Source of the DNA: Methanotorris igneus Kol 5
GTDB lineage: Archaea > AGJL01 > Methanococci > Methanococcales > Methanococcaceae
NCBI RefSeq assembly: GCF_000214415.1
Contig: NC_015562.1
Location: 124,001 to 188,000, forward strand
Direction of reading: 5' to 3'
Length of the DNA stretch: 64,000 nt
Under the pieces are notes generated by a model that did no database searches, was not told the DNA's origin, and saw only the letters and a list, made by a program, of their open reading frames with translations. The translations under genes and the position numbers were made by a program. Each line of letters opens with the position of its first letter. The stretch's first letter is position 1. Below, piece by piece: positions 1 to 9,065 of this stretch.

Positions 1-2
1 AA

Positions 3-161
3 GAAGGAGATATATTAGAGGTGGATTTAGACAAAGGTATAATAAAGAACTTAACTACTGGAGAGGAGTTAAAAGCACAAAAACTCCCAGAATTCATGAT
101 GGAAATCTTGAACGATGGGGGATTAATGCCACACTTGAAGAAAAAATTAGGATTGGCATAA
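3..161 (+). CDS. hacB: Homoaconitase / 3-isopropylmalate dehydratase small subunit (3' end only)
   Basis: The window opens inside this gene; only the last 52 codons are present, ending at TAA 159-161. The visible residues (EGDILEVDLDKG, NLTTGEELKAQKLPEF, ending LKKKLGLA) match the C-terminal swivel domain of archaeal LeuD/HacB small subunits, which pair with a 4Fe-4S large subunit. The family acts in leucine synthesis (isopropylmalate isomerase) or in the 2-oxoacid elongation leading to coenzyme B (homoaconitase). From memory it resembles the M. jannaschii HacB more than its LeuD paralogue, but the fragment cannot settle the substrate. Confidence 0.75.
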   Translation, partial: EGDILEVDLDKGIIKNLTTGEELKAQKLPEFMMEILNDGGLMPHLKKKLGLA

Positions 162-264
162 ATAATAATTTTTTAAGATTTATCAATTTTTATTCTTTTT
201 ATCTTTTTGAGTATAAGTTTTTTTGATTTTTATTTATACATTTAAATGTTTAGATTTTTGATTA

Positions 265-390
265 ATGCTCATCCGCAAACATCATTACTTATAGCAAACA
301 AGTTTTACCATTGATAATTTTTATATGCTACCTGCAAAACCACAATAACAACACATCATTTATATGAGTAATCTTGAATGAACATGAGTG
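265..390. repeat. GCTCAT-type MITE-like repeat, copy B1
   Basis: About 125 bp beginning TGCTCATCCGCAAACATCA and ending TGAACATGAGTG, nearly identical and in the same orientation as 4590-4714. The ends are imperfect inverted repeats (GCTCAT at the left, ATGAG at the right). Two TATA-like stretches lie inside. It ends at the base next to the kinase stop codon (391-393). TTAA occurs on both outer flanks, a possible target duplication. Confidence 0.7.
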
Positions 391-2394
391 TTAAGATTTA
401 AAGCCCAATCTAATCTTATGGATTATGACTTCTGCTTTTTTTACTATTTCATAAGGTATTGGGATGTTGTTTTCCACCCTGTATTTTACCGCTTCTTTTA
501 GTTTTAGTAGTTCCTCTTTAACCTCTCCTTTTGCATAGTGGATTAAATCTCCAATGTATTTGTATGCTTCCACTCCGTTGTTGATTTTTAGGTTTAATAG
601 TATTAAGTCCCCGCAGTAATAGGCACTTCTTGAAAAGTCCTTTGTAGTTATGGATTTAGACAACTCCTCTTTAAATGTGATTTGTAAATATTTCGCTAAA
701 TCTTTTTGTAATTCTAATACAGATTGGTATCTATCCTCTGGTTTTTTATTCAGGCATTTAAGGATTATTTTATTCAGTGTGTCATCTATCTCTGGGTTTA
801 TTTCCTTTGGCGGTGTTGGTTTCTTTGTTAAAATGTTCATATCAATTTCCCTTAAATTATCTCCTTTAAACGGTAGTTGATTAGTTGTTAATTGATAAAA
901 GATAACTCCCAACTGCCAAATATCCGTTCTTTCGTCTTCTATTTCCTTACGTATTTGCTCCGGTGCTGCGTAGTAAGGAGTAAAGCCGCCTCTTGTTGTT
1001 GAAGTAGATTGAGATATAACCTTTGAAAGCCCCCAATCGGAGATTTTAGGTATTCCATCTTTTAGAAGGATATTGTGTGGTTTTAGGTCTCTATGAATTA
1101 TGCCCTTAGAGTGTACATACTTTAAACCCTCTGCGATGTTGAATATTAGGAAAGATATTTCTCTTAGGGATAATTTTTTAGTTTTCATATATTCATTTAA
1201 GTCCGCATCGCAGAGTTCCATTTCAATATAAGGGATTGGGAAAACGTTGTAATCATAAACCTTGACAATATTTGGGTGGTCTAAACTACTCCAAATCTTT
1301 AGTTCGTTTATAAACGATTTTCCTGTCTGTGGGTCTAAGGATATAGGTATTTTTATTGCTACGGGTAGGTTGTCTTTTATCCTAACTGCTTTGAAAACTC
1401 TCGCAAAGCCCCCCTGCCCAATAAGTTCAACATCTTTATAGTTCTGTGCGAGTTCATAAGGTAGTGAAGACGCTGGGTAGGGTTTAGGCGTAAATTGCTC
1501 AGGTGTTTTTGGAGTGTATTGGATATTTTCTAAGTTTATCTCTTCAATGTCAATTAGTTCAACAGTTTTTTCAGGTTTTTCTTCTGATAGTAGTATGTCA
1601 TTTAACCGCCTTATGTTTTCGTTGATTAGGTTTTTTAGGTTGTTTAGTTTATTTCTAAATCTAACTATTTTTAGTTTTACAGCGTAGTCCTCAATGTCAT
1701 TTAACTCTTTTAATGCGTTTTTATACACCTCTCTACTTTTAAAGTATTCTTTCTTTTTATAAAGTAGATTTGCCTTTGCTATTGTATTTTTCTCTAAGTT
1801 GTTTATTTTTAGTTCTATAATCCTATCTGCTATTAATCTTTGCAACTCTCTCAGATTATCCTTATAATGTTTTATTTCCTTTTCAATTTTATATGATTCG
1901 TTTAGTAGGTTCTCTAACCTTGTTATGTTATTGTTGTTCTTTTCATACTCCTCTTTTAGGTATTTTATTTTTAAAGAGTCAGTGTTTCTTTCTGTTTTGT
2001 CTATTAGGGTGTTTATGTGTTTTATTAGTTCGGAGTGTTTTAGTTCTTCTGCTTTTTTATGCAGTTCTTTTAGTTCTTGAAGGTTGTTTTCTAAGTTTTT
2101 ATAGCCATCTTTGGGATTTTTTAAGTTTAAGTTGGTTTTTATATTATTTTGGATAATGTAAAACTCTGAGTTTAAAATAAGTTTTTTTAAGGTTGTTATG
2201 TTATTAACTGCTTTATTGAATAGTTCTTTATTGTTTTTATTGAGTGATATTGATTTTACTTTTTCATATTCCTCTATTGATTTGTTAAATAATTCAATTG
2301 CTTCTGAATAGAACTTTTTGTTGTATTTTTCCTTTCCTTCTTCAGAGTATTTCTTGGCGTTGTTTAGTAGGTAGTCAACGTTCTGGCGAAGCAT
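391..2394 (-). CDS. Ser/Thr protein kinase with long N-terminal helical region
   Basis: 667 residues. The Hanks-type kinase domain spans about 320-572: Gly-rich loop GQGGFARV (326-333), VAIK lysine (K348), catalytic loop HRDLKPHN (434-441), DWG in place of DFG (453-455), APE (477-479) and DIWQLGV. All catalytic residues are present, so it should be active. Residues 1-300 are charged and helical, with a TPR-like first segment (YNKKFYSEAIELFNKSIEEY) and coiled-coil character. No signal peptide or membrane segment, so cytoplasmic. Its ATG overlaps the end of the upstream TPR/propeller gene by 20 bp, indicating a two-gene operon and probably a shared function. The substrate is unknown. The pair is bracketed by direct repeats. 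Confidence 0.9.
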   Translation of the reverse strand: MLRQNVDYLLNNAKKYSEEGKEKYNKKFYSEAIELFNKSIEEYEKVKSISLNKNNKELFNKAVNNITTLKKLILNSEFYIIQNNIKTNLNLKNPKDGYKNLENNLQELKELHKKAEELKHSELIKHINTLIDKTERNTDSLKIKYLKEEYEKNNNNITRLENLLNESYKIEKEIKHYKDNLRELQRLIADRIIELKINNLEKNTIAKANLLYKKKEYFKSREVYKNALKELNDIEDYAVKLKIVRFRNKLNNLKNLINENIRRLNDILLSEEKPEKTVELIDIEEINLENIQYTPKTPEQFTPKPYPASSLPYELAQNYKDVELIGQGGFARVFKAVRIKDNLPVAIKIPISLDPQTGKSFINELKIWSSLDHPNIVKVYDYNVFPIPYIEMELCDADLNEYMKTKKLSLREISFLIFNIAEGLKYVHSKGIIHRDLKPHNILLKDGIPKISDWGLSKVISQSTSTTRGGFTPYYAAPEQIRKEIEDERTDIWQLGVIFYQLTTNQLPFKGDNLREIDMNILTKKPTPPKEINPEIDDTLNKIILKCLNKKPEDRYQSVLELQKDLAKYLQITFKEELSKSITTKDFSRSAYYCGDLILLNLKINNGVEAYKYIGDLIHYAKGEVKEELLKLKEAVKYRVENNIPIPYEIVKKAEVIIHKIRLGFKS

Positions 2395-4402
2395 TGACTT
2401 CTGCCAATTTTACATATTCGTAGGCTTTTTTGATGTTATATTTGTTTAACTCTTCTTTTGCTAATTTCAAATATATCATTGCATCATATATCATTGCTTT
2501 TTCTGGGTTTGAGTATGATAGTTTTTTGTTTATTAGTTTTTCTACTTGGTTTATTAAGTTGTTTAGGGTTGTTTTGGATAGGTGTAGCAATTCCCAAATC
2601 ACCCCACCAGTTTTTAAATCCAAGGCGTAGGTGTATCCATCACCACATCCCAATACAACAATATCGTCCTTTATGGATATTGCCAATACACTCCCAGCAG
2701 CCTTAAATTCCCAAATCTTATTACCAGTTCTTAAATCCAAGGCGTAGGTGTATCCTCCCAAACATCCCAATACAACAATATCGTCTTTTATGGATATTCC
2801 CCTTACATCCTCATCAGCCTTAAATTCCCAAATCTTCTTACCAGTTTTTAAATTCAAAGCGTAGATATTTTTTATCTCCTTCTTCAAAAGCTCACCACAT
2901 CCCAATACAACAATATCGTCTTTTATGGATATTTCCTCTACACTCTCAGCAGCCTTAAATTCCCAAATCTCCTTACCAGTTTTTAAATCCAAGGCATAGG
3001 TGTATCCTTTATAACATCCCAATATAACAATATTGTCTTTTATGGATATTTCCCATACACTATCAGCGGCTCTAAATTCCCAAATCTTTCTACCAGTTTC
3101 TAAATTCAAGGCATAGGTGTATCTCCACTTACATCCCAATACAACAATATCGTCTTTTATAGATATTTCTTTTACACTCTCAGCAGCCTCAAATTCCCAA
3201 ATCACCCAACCAGTTTTTAAATCCAAGGCGCAGATATTTTTTATATCCAAAAAGCCACATCCCAATACAACAATATCGTCTTTTATGGATATTGCCAATA
3301 CATCCTTAAATTCCCAAATCACCCCACCAGTTTTTAAATCCAAGGCGTAGGTGTATCCCCAATTACATCTCAATACAACAATATCGTCTTTTATGAATAT
3401 TTCTTCTACATCATTGGCAGCCTTAAACCCCCATAACACTCCCAAACGCTCTGATTTAAAAATATCAGACATTATAAATTCAATTATATCCATTGCTAAT
3501 TTATATTCCCCCTTATTATTCAACTCTTTTATCATTTCTTTTAGTTTATTGAGATAATGCTCTAACAAGTCATCACGTTTGTTAAAAATATCTTTGTTTT
3601 TATGATACACATCTTTATAAGTTGTAATGTTCATATTGTCAATATTGTTGATAAGTTTGATTTCAATAAGTTTTTTGTTAATTTTCTCAACATATTCTTT
3701 AACTTCTTTATCATTCGGGTTTAATTTTAGAACCTCATTAAACTTACTTAACGCATCTGAATATTTACATTCATTGGACAATCTTTTTCCTTCGTTTTTA
3801 AGTGTATTAATCCTATTAATTCTGTCAACATATTCCTTAGCCTCTACATCATTTAAGTTTAATTTTAAAACATCTTTAAATCTACTTAACGCATCTGAAT
3901 ATTTACATTTATTGAATAATCCCCTACCTTCGTTTTTAAGGGAGTTAATTGTATTAATTCTCTCAACATATTCCATAATTTCTTTATCATTCGGGTTTAA
4001 TTTTAGAACCTCATTAAACTTACTTAATGCATCTGAATATTTACATTCACCAAATAACTTTATACCTTCGTTTTTAAGAGAAGTGATTTTCTCAATTCTC
4101 TCAACATATTTCTTAGCTCCTTTATCATTCGGGTTTAATTTTAAAATCCTATTAAACTTATCCAACGCTTCTGAATATTTACATTCATTGAATAATTTTT
4201 TTCCTGCTTTTTTTAAAAACACAATTTTTTCAATCTTTTCAATCCCATTTTTAGCATCAACATTATTTGGATTAATATTTAGTGCTTCTTTATATTTCTC
4301 CAAAGCATTTATATACTCGCACTTACTAAATAGTTCATCGCCTTCACTAACTAACTTTTTATCCACTCCAGATAATTTTTTAATGAATTTGAAAACCATC
4401 AT
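2375..4402 (-). CDS. TPR plus PQQ-type beta-propeller repeat protein
   Basis: 675 residues with two repeat regions. Residues about 10-245 hold five or six TPR-like units of the form ECKYSDALSKFNEVLKLNP. Residues about 320-600 hold roughly seven beta-propeller blades of the form ISIKDDIVVLGCGDGYTYAL followed by DLKTGKEIWEF, the PQQ/WD-like pattern of BamB-type propellers. The C-terminus is helical. No signal peptide is visible, so the propeller is probably cytoplasmic. The blades are unusually alike, suggesting recent internal amplification. First gene of a two-gene operon with the kinase (20-bp overlap); GGGGAG precedes the ATGATG start. A sensor or scaffold role for the kinase is inference from the operon only. 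Confidence 0.85.
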   Translation of the reverse strand: MMVFKFIKKLSGVDKKLVSEGDELFSKCEYINALEKYKEALNINPNNVDAKNGIEKIEKIVFLKKAGKKLFNECKYSEALDKFNRILKLNPNDKGAKKYVERIEKITSLKNEGIKLFGECKYSDALSKFNEVLKLNPNDKEIMEYVERINTINSLKNEGRGLFNKCKYSDALSRFKDVLKLNLNDVEAKEYVDRINRINTLKNEGKRLSNECKYSDALSKFNEVLKLNPNDKEVKEYVEKINKKLIEIKLINNIDNMNITTYKDVYHKNKDIFNKRDDLLEHYLNKLKEMIKELNNKGEYKLAMDIIEFIMSDIFKSERLGVLWGFKAANDVEEIFIKDDIVVLRCNWGYTYALDLKTGGVIWEFKDVLAISIKDDIVVLGCGFLDIKNICALDLKTGWVIWEFEAAESVKEISIKDDIVVLGCKWRYTYALNLETGRKIWEFRAADSVWEISIKDNIVILGCYKGYTYALDLKTGKEIWEFKAAESVEEISIKDDIVVLGCGELLKKEIKNIYALNLKTGKKIWEFKADEDVRGISIKDDIVVLGCLGGYTYALDLRTGNKIWEFKAAGSVLAISIKDDIVVLGCGDGYTYALDLKTGGVIWELLHLSKTTLNNLINQVEKLINKKLSYSNPEKAMIYDAMIYLKLAKEELNKYNIKKAYEYVKLAEVNASPER

Positions 4403-4589
4403 TTCTCCCCTTAAATTTTATTTTAAAAAATAAAAAATTATTTTCTCCCCCCTTAATCTCTTAAATAATTGTTCATCTCCCCCTAACCTGCCTCTATACT
4501 TTTACCCAACCCCTCAACAGTTTGGTCAAACCCCCTGACCCATTAAATTATATTCTTTTAATTTTAACTCTAAGGGTTTATAATGGTTA

Positions 4590-4714
4590 TGCTCATCCGC
4601 AAACATCATTACTTATAGCAAACAAGTTTTACCATTGATAATTTTTATATGCTGCCTGCAAAACCACAATAACAGCACACTATTTATATGGGTAATCCCA
4701 AATGAACATGAGCG
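4590..4714. repeat. GCTCAT-type MITE-like repeat, copy B2
   Basis: Direct repeat of 265-390 with only a few substitutions (for example GCTGCCTGC for GCTACCTGC); it ends CATGAGCG. With B1 it brackets the kinase/propeller operon. The rest of the 4403-4730 gap holds C/T-rich sequence upstream of the propeller gene, likely its promoter region, but no unambiguous TATA box could be assigned. Confidence 0.7.
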
Positions 4715-4730
4715 TTTAATCTAATGCACA

Positions 4731-5441
4731 TCACAATGCCTTTTTTCCAAGATATAACTCTCCAATCTCTTTGTGGTTTAGGATATCTGAAGCTTTCCCC
4801 TCATAAACAACAACACCACCTGCAAAAACATATCCCCTATCTGAAATCTCGAGTGCTTTTTTTGCATTTTGCTCAACCAGCAATATTCCAACACCCATAT
4901 CTGTAATTTCCCTGATTTTTTTCAAAACTGTGGATACCATCTTTGGAGATAAACCAGCAGTAGGTTCATCCAACAACAGGAGTTTTGGTTTTGCCATTAA
5001 CGCTCTCGCCATTGCAAGCATCTGCCTCTCTCCACCACTCAAAGAACCTGCAAGAACATCCTTTTTTTCCCTCAAAACTTCAAAGAAATCATAAACTTCC
5101 TCCATACGCTCTTTGAGTTGTGATTTTGGGAGTATATAACCACCCATCTCCAAATTCTCCTCAACTGTTAAGTTTGGAAAAACATTGTCCAACTGTGGAA
5201 CATAGCCAATGCCTTCTCTTGCTATTAAGTCAGGCCTCATATTTGTGATGTTTTTGTTGTTGAATATTATCTCCCCATCCATGATAGTTGTTAATCCAAA
5301 TATCGACTTTAAAAATGTTGATTTTCCACAGCCGTTGGGACCTATAATAGTGACAATTTCTTCTTCATTAACATGTAAAGAAATTCCATGCACAATCTCC
5401 AATTTCCCATAACCTGCATGTAATTTATTGACTTTTAGCAT
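4731..5441 (-). CDS. livF: Branched-chain amino-acid ABC transporter ATP-binding protein LivF
   Basis: 236 residues, usual length for LivF. Walker A GPNGCGKST, signature LSGGERQML, Walker B LLLLDEPTAGLSP and the H-loop region VEQNAKKALEIS are all visible. It would energise uptake of Leu/Ile/Val from the cytoplasmic face with LivG and the LivH/LivM permeases. Start ATG 5441 is preceded by GGTGAT. Downstream of livG on the same strand. No permease or binding-protein gene is adjacent, and livG is frameshifted, so the transporter may be non-functional or rely on other subunits. Confidence 0.88.
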   Translation of the reverse strand: MLKVNKLHAGYGKLEIVHGISLHVNEEEIVTIIGPNGCGKSTFLKSIFGLTTIMDGEIIFNNKNITNMRPDLIAREGIGYVPQLDNVFPNLTVEENLEMGGYILPKSQLKERMEEVYDFFEVLREKKDVLAGSLSGGERQMLAMARALMAKPKLLLLDEPTAGLSPKMVSTVLKKIREITDMGVGILLVEQNAKKALEISDRGYVFAGGVVVYEGKASDILNHKEIGELYLGKKAL

Positions 5442-5527
5442 GGTATCACCAAGAAACTTTAAGAAAGTTTTGCCAAAAAAGTATCTTAAATGGCTTGTAA
5501 ATTAAAATGATATTTTATTAAGATGCT

Positions 5528-6287
5528 TTATTCTCCAAGATATGCCTCCAAAACTTTTGGATTATTTAAAACATCATCTGGCTTCCCTTTTGCAATTATT
5601 TCCCCACGGTGCATAACAAAAACATAATCACTATAGTCCATAATGACATCCATGTTGTGCTCTATAATAAGAAACGTTATTCCTTTATCGTCCTTTATTT
5701 TTTGAATTGCCTCAAATATCTTCCTTGCAAGTGTTGGATTAACCCCTGCAACAGGTTCATCAAGCAATAGTATCTGAGGTTCTGCCATCAATGCCCTTCC
5801 AAGTTCCAACAACTTCATCTGTCCTCCAGATAAGTTTCCAGCACATTCATCCCTTAAATGCCAAAGGTGTAAAAATTCTAGCCACTCTTTTGCTTTCTTT
5901 ATGTATTCCATATCTTGATTAATAACGTCTTTTGATTTAAAATACACATTCGTTATTTTTTTCTCCAAGCTGGTTCTTTGGAGCTACAAGCATATTTTCC
6001 AATACTGTCATTTTTTTATAAATCCTTGCAGTTTGGAATGTCCTTATAAGTCCCTTCTGAGCAATTATATGGGGTTTTCTTTTTGTTATATCTTCACCTT
6101 TAAAGTAAACTTTACCTTTATCTGGCTCTATAAAACCAGAGATAACATTAAATAATGTGGATTTACCACTACCATTTGGTCCTATAAGTGCAGTTATTGT
6201 TTTTTCTTCCACGTCCAAATTTACGCCATTTAAAGCGTGAATTCCTCCAAAAGATTTATGTATATTTTCTACCTTCAATATTGCCAT
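5528..6287 (-). pseudogene. livG: Branched-chain amino-acid ABC transporter ATPase LivG, frameshifted
   Basis: The N-terminal part (start ATG 6287 after GGTGG) contains Walker A GPNGSGKST and the Q-loop FQTARIY. It runs out of frame in a run of seven A (coding strand, near 5954-5960). The C-terminal part in another frame carries signature LSGGQMKLLE, Walker B LLLLDEPVAG and H-loop IIEHNMD. Six A instead of seven gives one 252-residue LivG with continuous alignment through GEKITNVYF, so this is a single one-base insertion in a homopolymer. It could be a true mutation, a phase-variable tract, or a sequencing error. Confidence 0.85.
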
Positions 6288-6374
6288 AAAACCACCAACA
6301 ACATTAAAATTATACAAAATATAAAAATAATAATTGCAATAATGATATTTAAATTATTTTGTAGGATGGAAACC

Positions 6375-6854
6375 ATGATTAGGATCAGAAAATTTAAGTT
6401 GGAAGATTTAGATAGGATTGAAGAGATAGAAAAACAATCATTTAAAAAAACTTATCCACGTTTTTTGTTAACACATTTATACACAAACTTCCCAGATGGA
6501 TTTATCATTGCTGAAATTAATAATAAAATTGTTGGTTACGCCATAGGCACAATTGAATGGGGAAATGGGCACATTGTTTCAATTGCAGTAGATAGGGAAT
6601 TTAGAAACAGAGGAATAGGGACAGCATTAATTGAACATTTGGAAAGATACTTTTTTGAAAGATGCAATGTCAAATACATCGTTTTGGAAGTTAGGGTTAG
6701 CAATAAAACAGCGAGGATGTTTTATTATAAAAGAGGTTATGTTGATAAAAGATTTCTCCCAAACTACTATGATGATGGAGAAGACGCAATTTTAATGATA
6801 AAGAAAAGAAAAAATTTGGAAACAAACTACCCGATAATCGTAAGTATGTGGTGA
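6375..6854 (+). CDS. GNAT-family N-acetyltransferase (RimI-like)
   Basis: About 159 residues from ATG 6375 ([19 protein letters not shown]); an in-frame ATG at 6366 is an alternative start. The acetyl-CoA loop motif appears as [17 protein letters not shown], followed by [17 protein letters not shown], typical of RimI/ArdA-like enzymes that acetylate protein N-termini. Substrate not determinable. Divergent from livG and 4 bp upstream of hisA, probably co-transcribed with it. Confidence 0.85.
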   Translation: MIRIRKFKLEDLDRIEEIEKQSFKKTYPRFLLTHLYTNFPDGFIIAEINNKIVGYAIGTIEWGNGHIVSIAVDREFRNRGIGTALIEHLERYFFERCNVKYIVLEVRVSNKTARMFYYKRGYVDKRFLPNYYDDGEDAILMIKKRKNLETNYPIIVSMW

Positions 6855-6858
6855 AAAA

Positions 6859-7581
6859 ATGATAGTAATTCCAGCAGTGGATATAAAAGACCAAAAATGT
6901 GTCCAGCTTATACAGGGAGACCCAAGTAAAAAACATGTTGAGTTAGATAATCCTGTAGAAGTTGCAAAAAGATGGGAAGAAGAAGGAGCAAAGATGCTAC
7001 ATTTGGTAGATTTAGATGGGGCCTTTGAAGGTAGAAGAAAAAACAAAGAAATTCTAAAAAAAATTATAGATGAGGTAAATATTCCAGTGGAAATTGGTGG
7101 AGGGATTAGAACTATTGAGGATGCAATGGAATTGATAGATATTGGTGCTGAGAGGATAATCATTGGAACTGTTGCTGTTCAGAACCCAAACTTTGTTGAG
7201 GAACTTTCAAAAAAAGTGGATAGCAAGAGGATTATGGTAGCATTGGATGCTAAAGATGGATATGTTGTTATAAAGGGATGGAAGGAAAAAACAAAATACA
7301 CTCCAGTAGAGATGGGAAAAATTTTGCAAGAGAAAGGTGCTGGAAGTATTTTATTTACAAATGTGAATGTTGAGGGGCTTTTGAAGGGAATTGATGTAAA
7401 TCCAATAAAAGAATTGGTAGACTCCTTAGATATTCCAATTGTTGCTTCTGGTGGAGTTTCATCTATTGATGATTTAATGAAATTGAAAGAATGTGGGGTT
7501 GAAGGAGTAGTGGTTGGCTCTGCATTGTATAAAGGGTTGATAGATTTAAAAGAGGCTATAAAGGTTGTTGAGGGTAGATAA
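6859..7581 (+). CDS. hisA: HisA, ProFAR isomerase
   Basis: 240 residues, full length. HisA (EC 5.3.1.16) isomerises the phosphoribosylformimino aminoimidazole carboxamide ribotide in histidine synthesis. The (beta-alpha)8 barrel shows the N-terminal [14 protein letters not shown], the paired phosphate sites EIGGGIRT and VASGGVSS, and D8 as the likely catalytic acid. GGTGA precedes ATG 6859. No other his gene is nearby, as is usual in Methanococcales where his genes are scattered. Confidence 0.95.
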   Translation: MIVIPAVDIKDQKCVQLIQGDPSKKHVELDNPVEVAKRWEEEGAKMLHLVDLDGAFEGRRKNKEILKKIIDEVNIPVEIGGGIRTIEDAMELIDIGAERIIIGTVAVQNPNFVEELSKKVDSKRIMVALDAKDGYVVIKGWKEKTKYTPVEMGKILQEKGAGSILFTNVNVEGLLKGIDVNPIKELVDSLDIPIVASGGVSSIDDLMKLKECGVEGVVVGSALYKGLIDLKEAIKVVEGR

Positions 7582-7694
7582 TCATTTTTATTTTATTTTT
7601 AAATATTTAACTTTATTATTGTCCTTTCGAAAATCCTAAATAAGATATGGCAATAAAAAATAGGACTTAACAAACATATCTTTGTGGTGGTTGT

Positions 7695-8630
7695 ATGGAT
7701 GAGGATAATTTTAACTCCAAGAAAAATAAGATAATATCCGTTGGGCATATAGCATTAGATTACATATTTAATGTTGAAAAGTTCCCAGAGCCAAACACGT
7801 CCATCCAAATCCCATCTGCAAGAAAATACTATGGTGGAGCAGCGTGTAACGTTGCCGTTGGTGTAGCAAAACTTGGGTTACTTTCTGGTATTGTATCATG
7901 TGTTGGCTATGATTTCAAAAATTCTGGATATGAGAGATACTTAAAGAACCTTGGTGTTGATATATCCCACATCTACCACTCAGAGGAGGAAGAAACCCCA
8001 AAAGCATGGATATTTACTGACAAAGATAACAACCAAATAACATTTTTCCTGTGGGGAGCGGCAAAACATTATAAAGAACTAAATCCGCCTTTATTTGAAG
8101 CAGAAATTGTCCATTTAGCCACTGGAGATCCTGAATTTAATGCGAAATGTGCTGAAAAAGCAAAGAAAAACAATATATTGGTGTCTTTTGATCCTGGACA
8201 AGATTTGCCATTATATGATAAAGACACTATGGAAAGGATCATCAAAAACTCCAATTTTTTATTTATGAATAAGCATGAGTTTGAGAGAACTTTAAAGTTG
8301 CTAAATACTGATTTGGAAAGTTTGAGAAATAGGGTTGATGTTTTGGTTGTAACTTATGGTAAGGATGGGAGTGTAATATATACAAAAGATGAGGAGATAA
8401 AGATTCCAAGTATTAAAGCAGAGAAAGTTGTTGACCCAACAGGCGCTGGAGATAGTTACAGAGTAGGATTTTTAGCAGGTTATGTTAAAGGATATGACTT
8501 AGAGCAGTGTGGATTAATTGGTTCTTGTGTGGCATCCTTTGTTATTGAGAAGAAGGGTTGTCAGACGAACTTACCTTCATGGAATGATGTCATTGAACGA
8601 TTAAAAAAAGAAGGATATGTATTAGAGTAG
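7695..8630 (+). CDS. PfkB-family nucleoside kinase
   Basis: 311 residues. Ribokinase-fold features: N-terminal VGHIALDYIFNVEKFPEPN, substrate motif YYGGAACNVAVGVAKLG, and C-terminal signature DPTGAGDSYRVGFLAGY with catalytic Asp in GAGD. It closely resembles the M. jannaschii protein characterised as a broad-specificity nucleoside kinase (recalled as MJ0406), which phosphorylates inosine, guanosine and cytidine. Upstream of nadA in the same direction, separated by a repeat element. ATG at 7695 follows GTGGTGGTTG. Confidence 0.85.
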   Translation: MDEDNFNSKKNKIISVGHIALDYIFNVEKFPEPNTSIQIPSARKYYGGAACNVAVGVAKLGLLSGIVSCVGYDFKNSGYERYLKNLGVDISHIYHSEEEETPKAWIFTDKDNNQITFFLWGAAKHYKELNPPLFEAEIVHLATGDPEFNAKCAEKAKKNNILVSFDPGQDLPLYDKDTMERIIKNSNFLFMNKHEFERTLKLLNTDLESLRNRVDVLVVTYGKDGSVIYTKDEEIKIPSIKAEKVVDPTGAGDSYRVGFLAGYVKGYDLEQCGLIGSCVASFVIEKKGCQTNLPSWNDVIERLKKEGYVLE

Positions 8631-8790
8631 AATTAAAAATAAATTTTTTGTTATTATTTGTTATAATCAGCCAATTATTGCAATCTAAAAAATTGTGATT
8701 TCTAAAAATTTTATTGTTATATTGTTTTATATTATTCATTTATAATTTGGGTATTGGTAAATTTATGAATAAAGTTCTCTGTTGTGGAAC

Positions 8791-8942
8791 TATAGTTGTT
8801 CGCGAAATTATACGGCAAAACTTTGTTTTGCCATTTATTTTTTAAAATGACAATAAATCAACCACAAAATTCCAAATAGGGGTTAAATTAATCTTAAATT
8901 TCATTGACGCTTTCGATCAATTTTATAACGCGAACAACTATA
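8791..8942. repeat. TATAGTYGT MITE-like element A1
   Basis: 152 bp with perfect 14-bp terminal inverted repeats TATAGTTGTTCGCG / CGCGAACAACTATA. An internal hairpin GGCAAAAC-TTT-GTTTTGCC lies at 8814-8832. No coding capacity. It occupies most of the 8631-9065 gap between the nucleoside kinase and nadA; the rest is AT-rich and should contain the nadA promoter. Confidence 0.8.
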
Positions 8943-9065
8943 ATTGCCATAATCTTTGCTATAATCTTAAGTACTCTAAATATTTTAAGTAATATAATTT
9001 AAAATCTAAACTTAATAACTTACTTTTTGATAATTTAAATAACGCAGTAATATGGAGGAGTAACT

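Noticed and set aside
3627-4433. 268-codon plus-strand frame opposite the TPR/propeller gene
   Set aside because: Antisense shadow of TPR repeats; low-complexity Ser/Leu/Phe sequence and no ribosome site.
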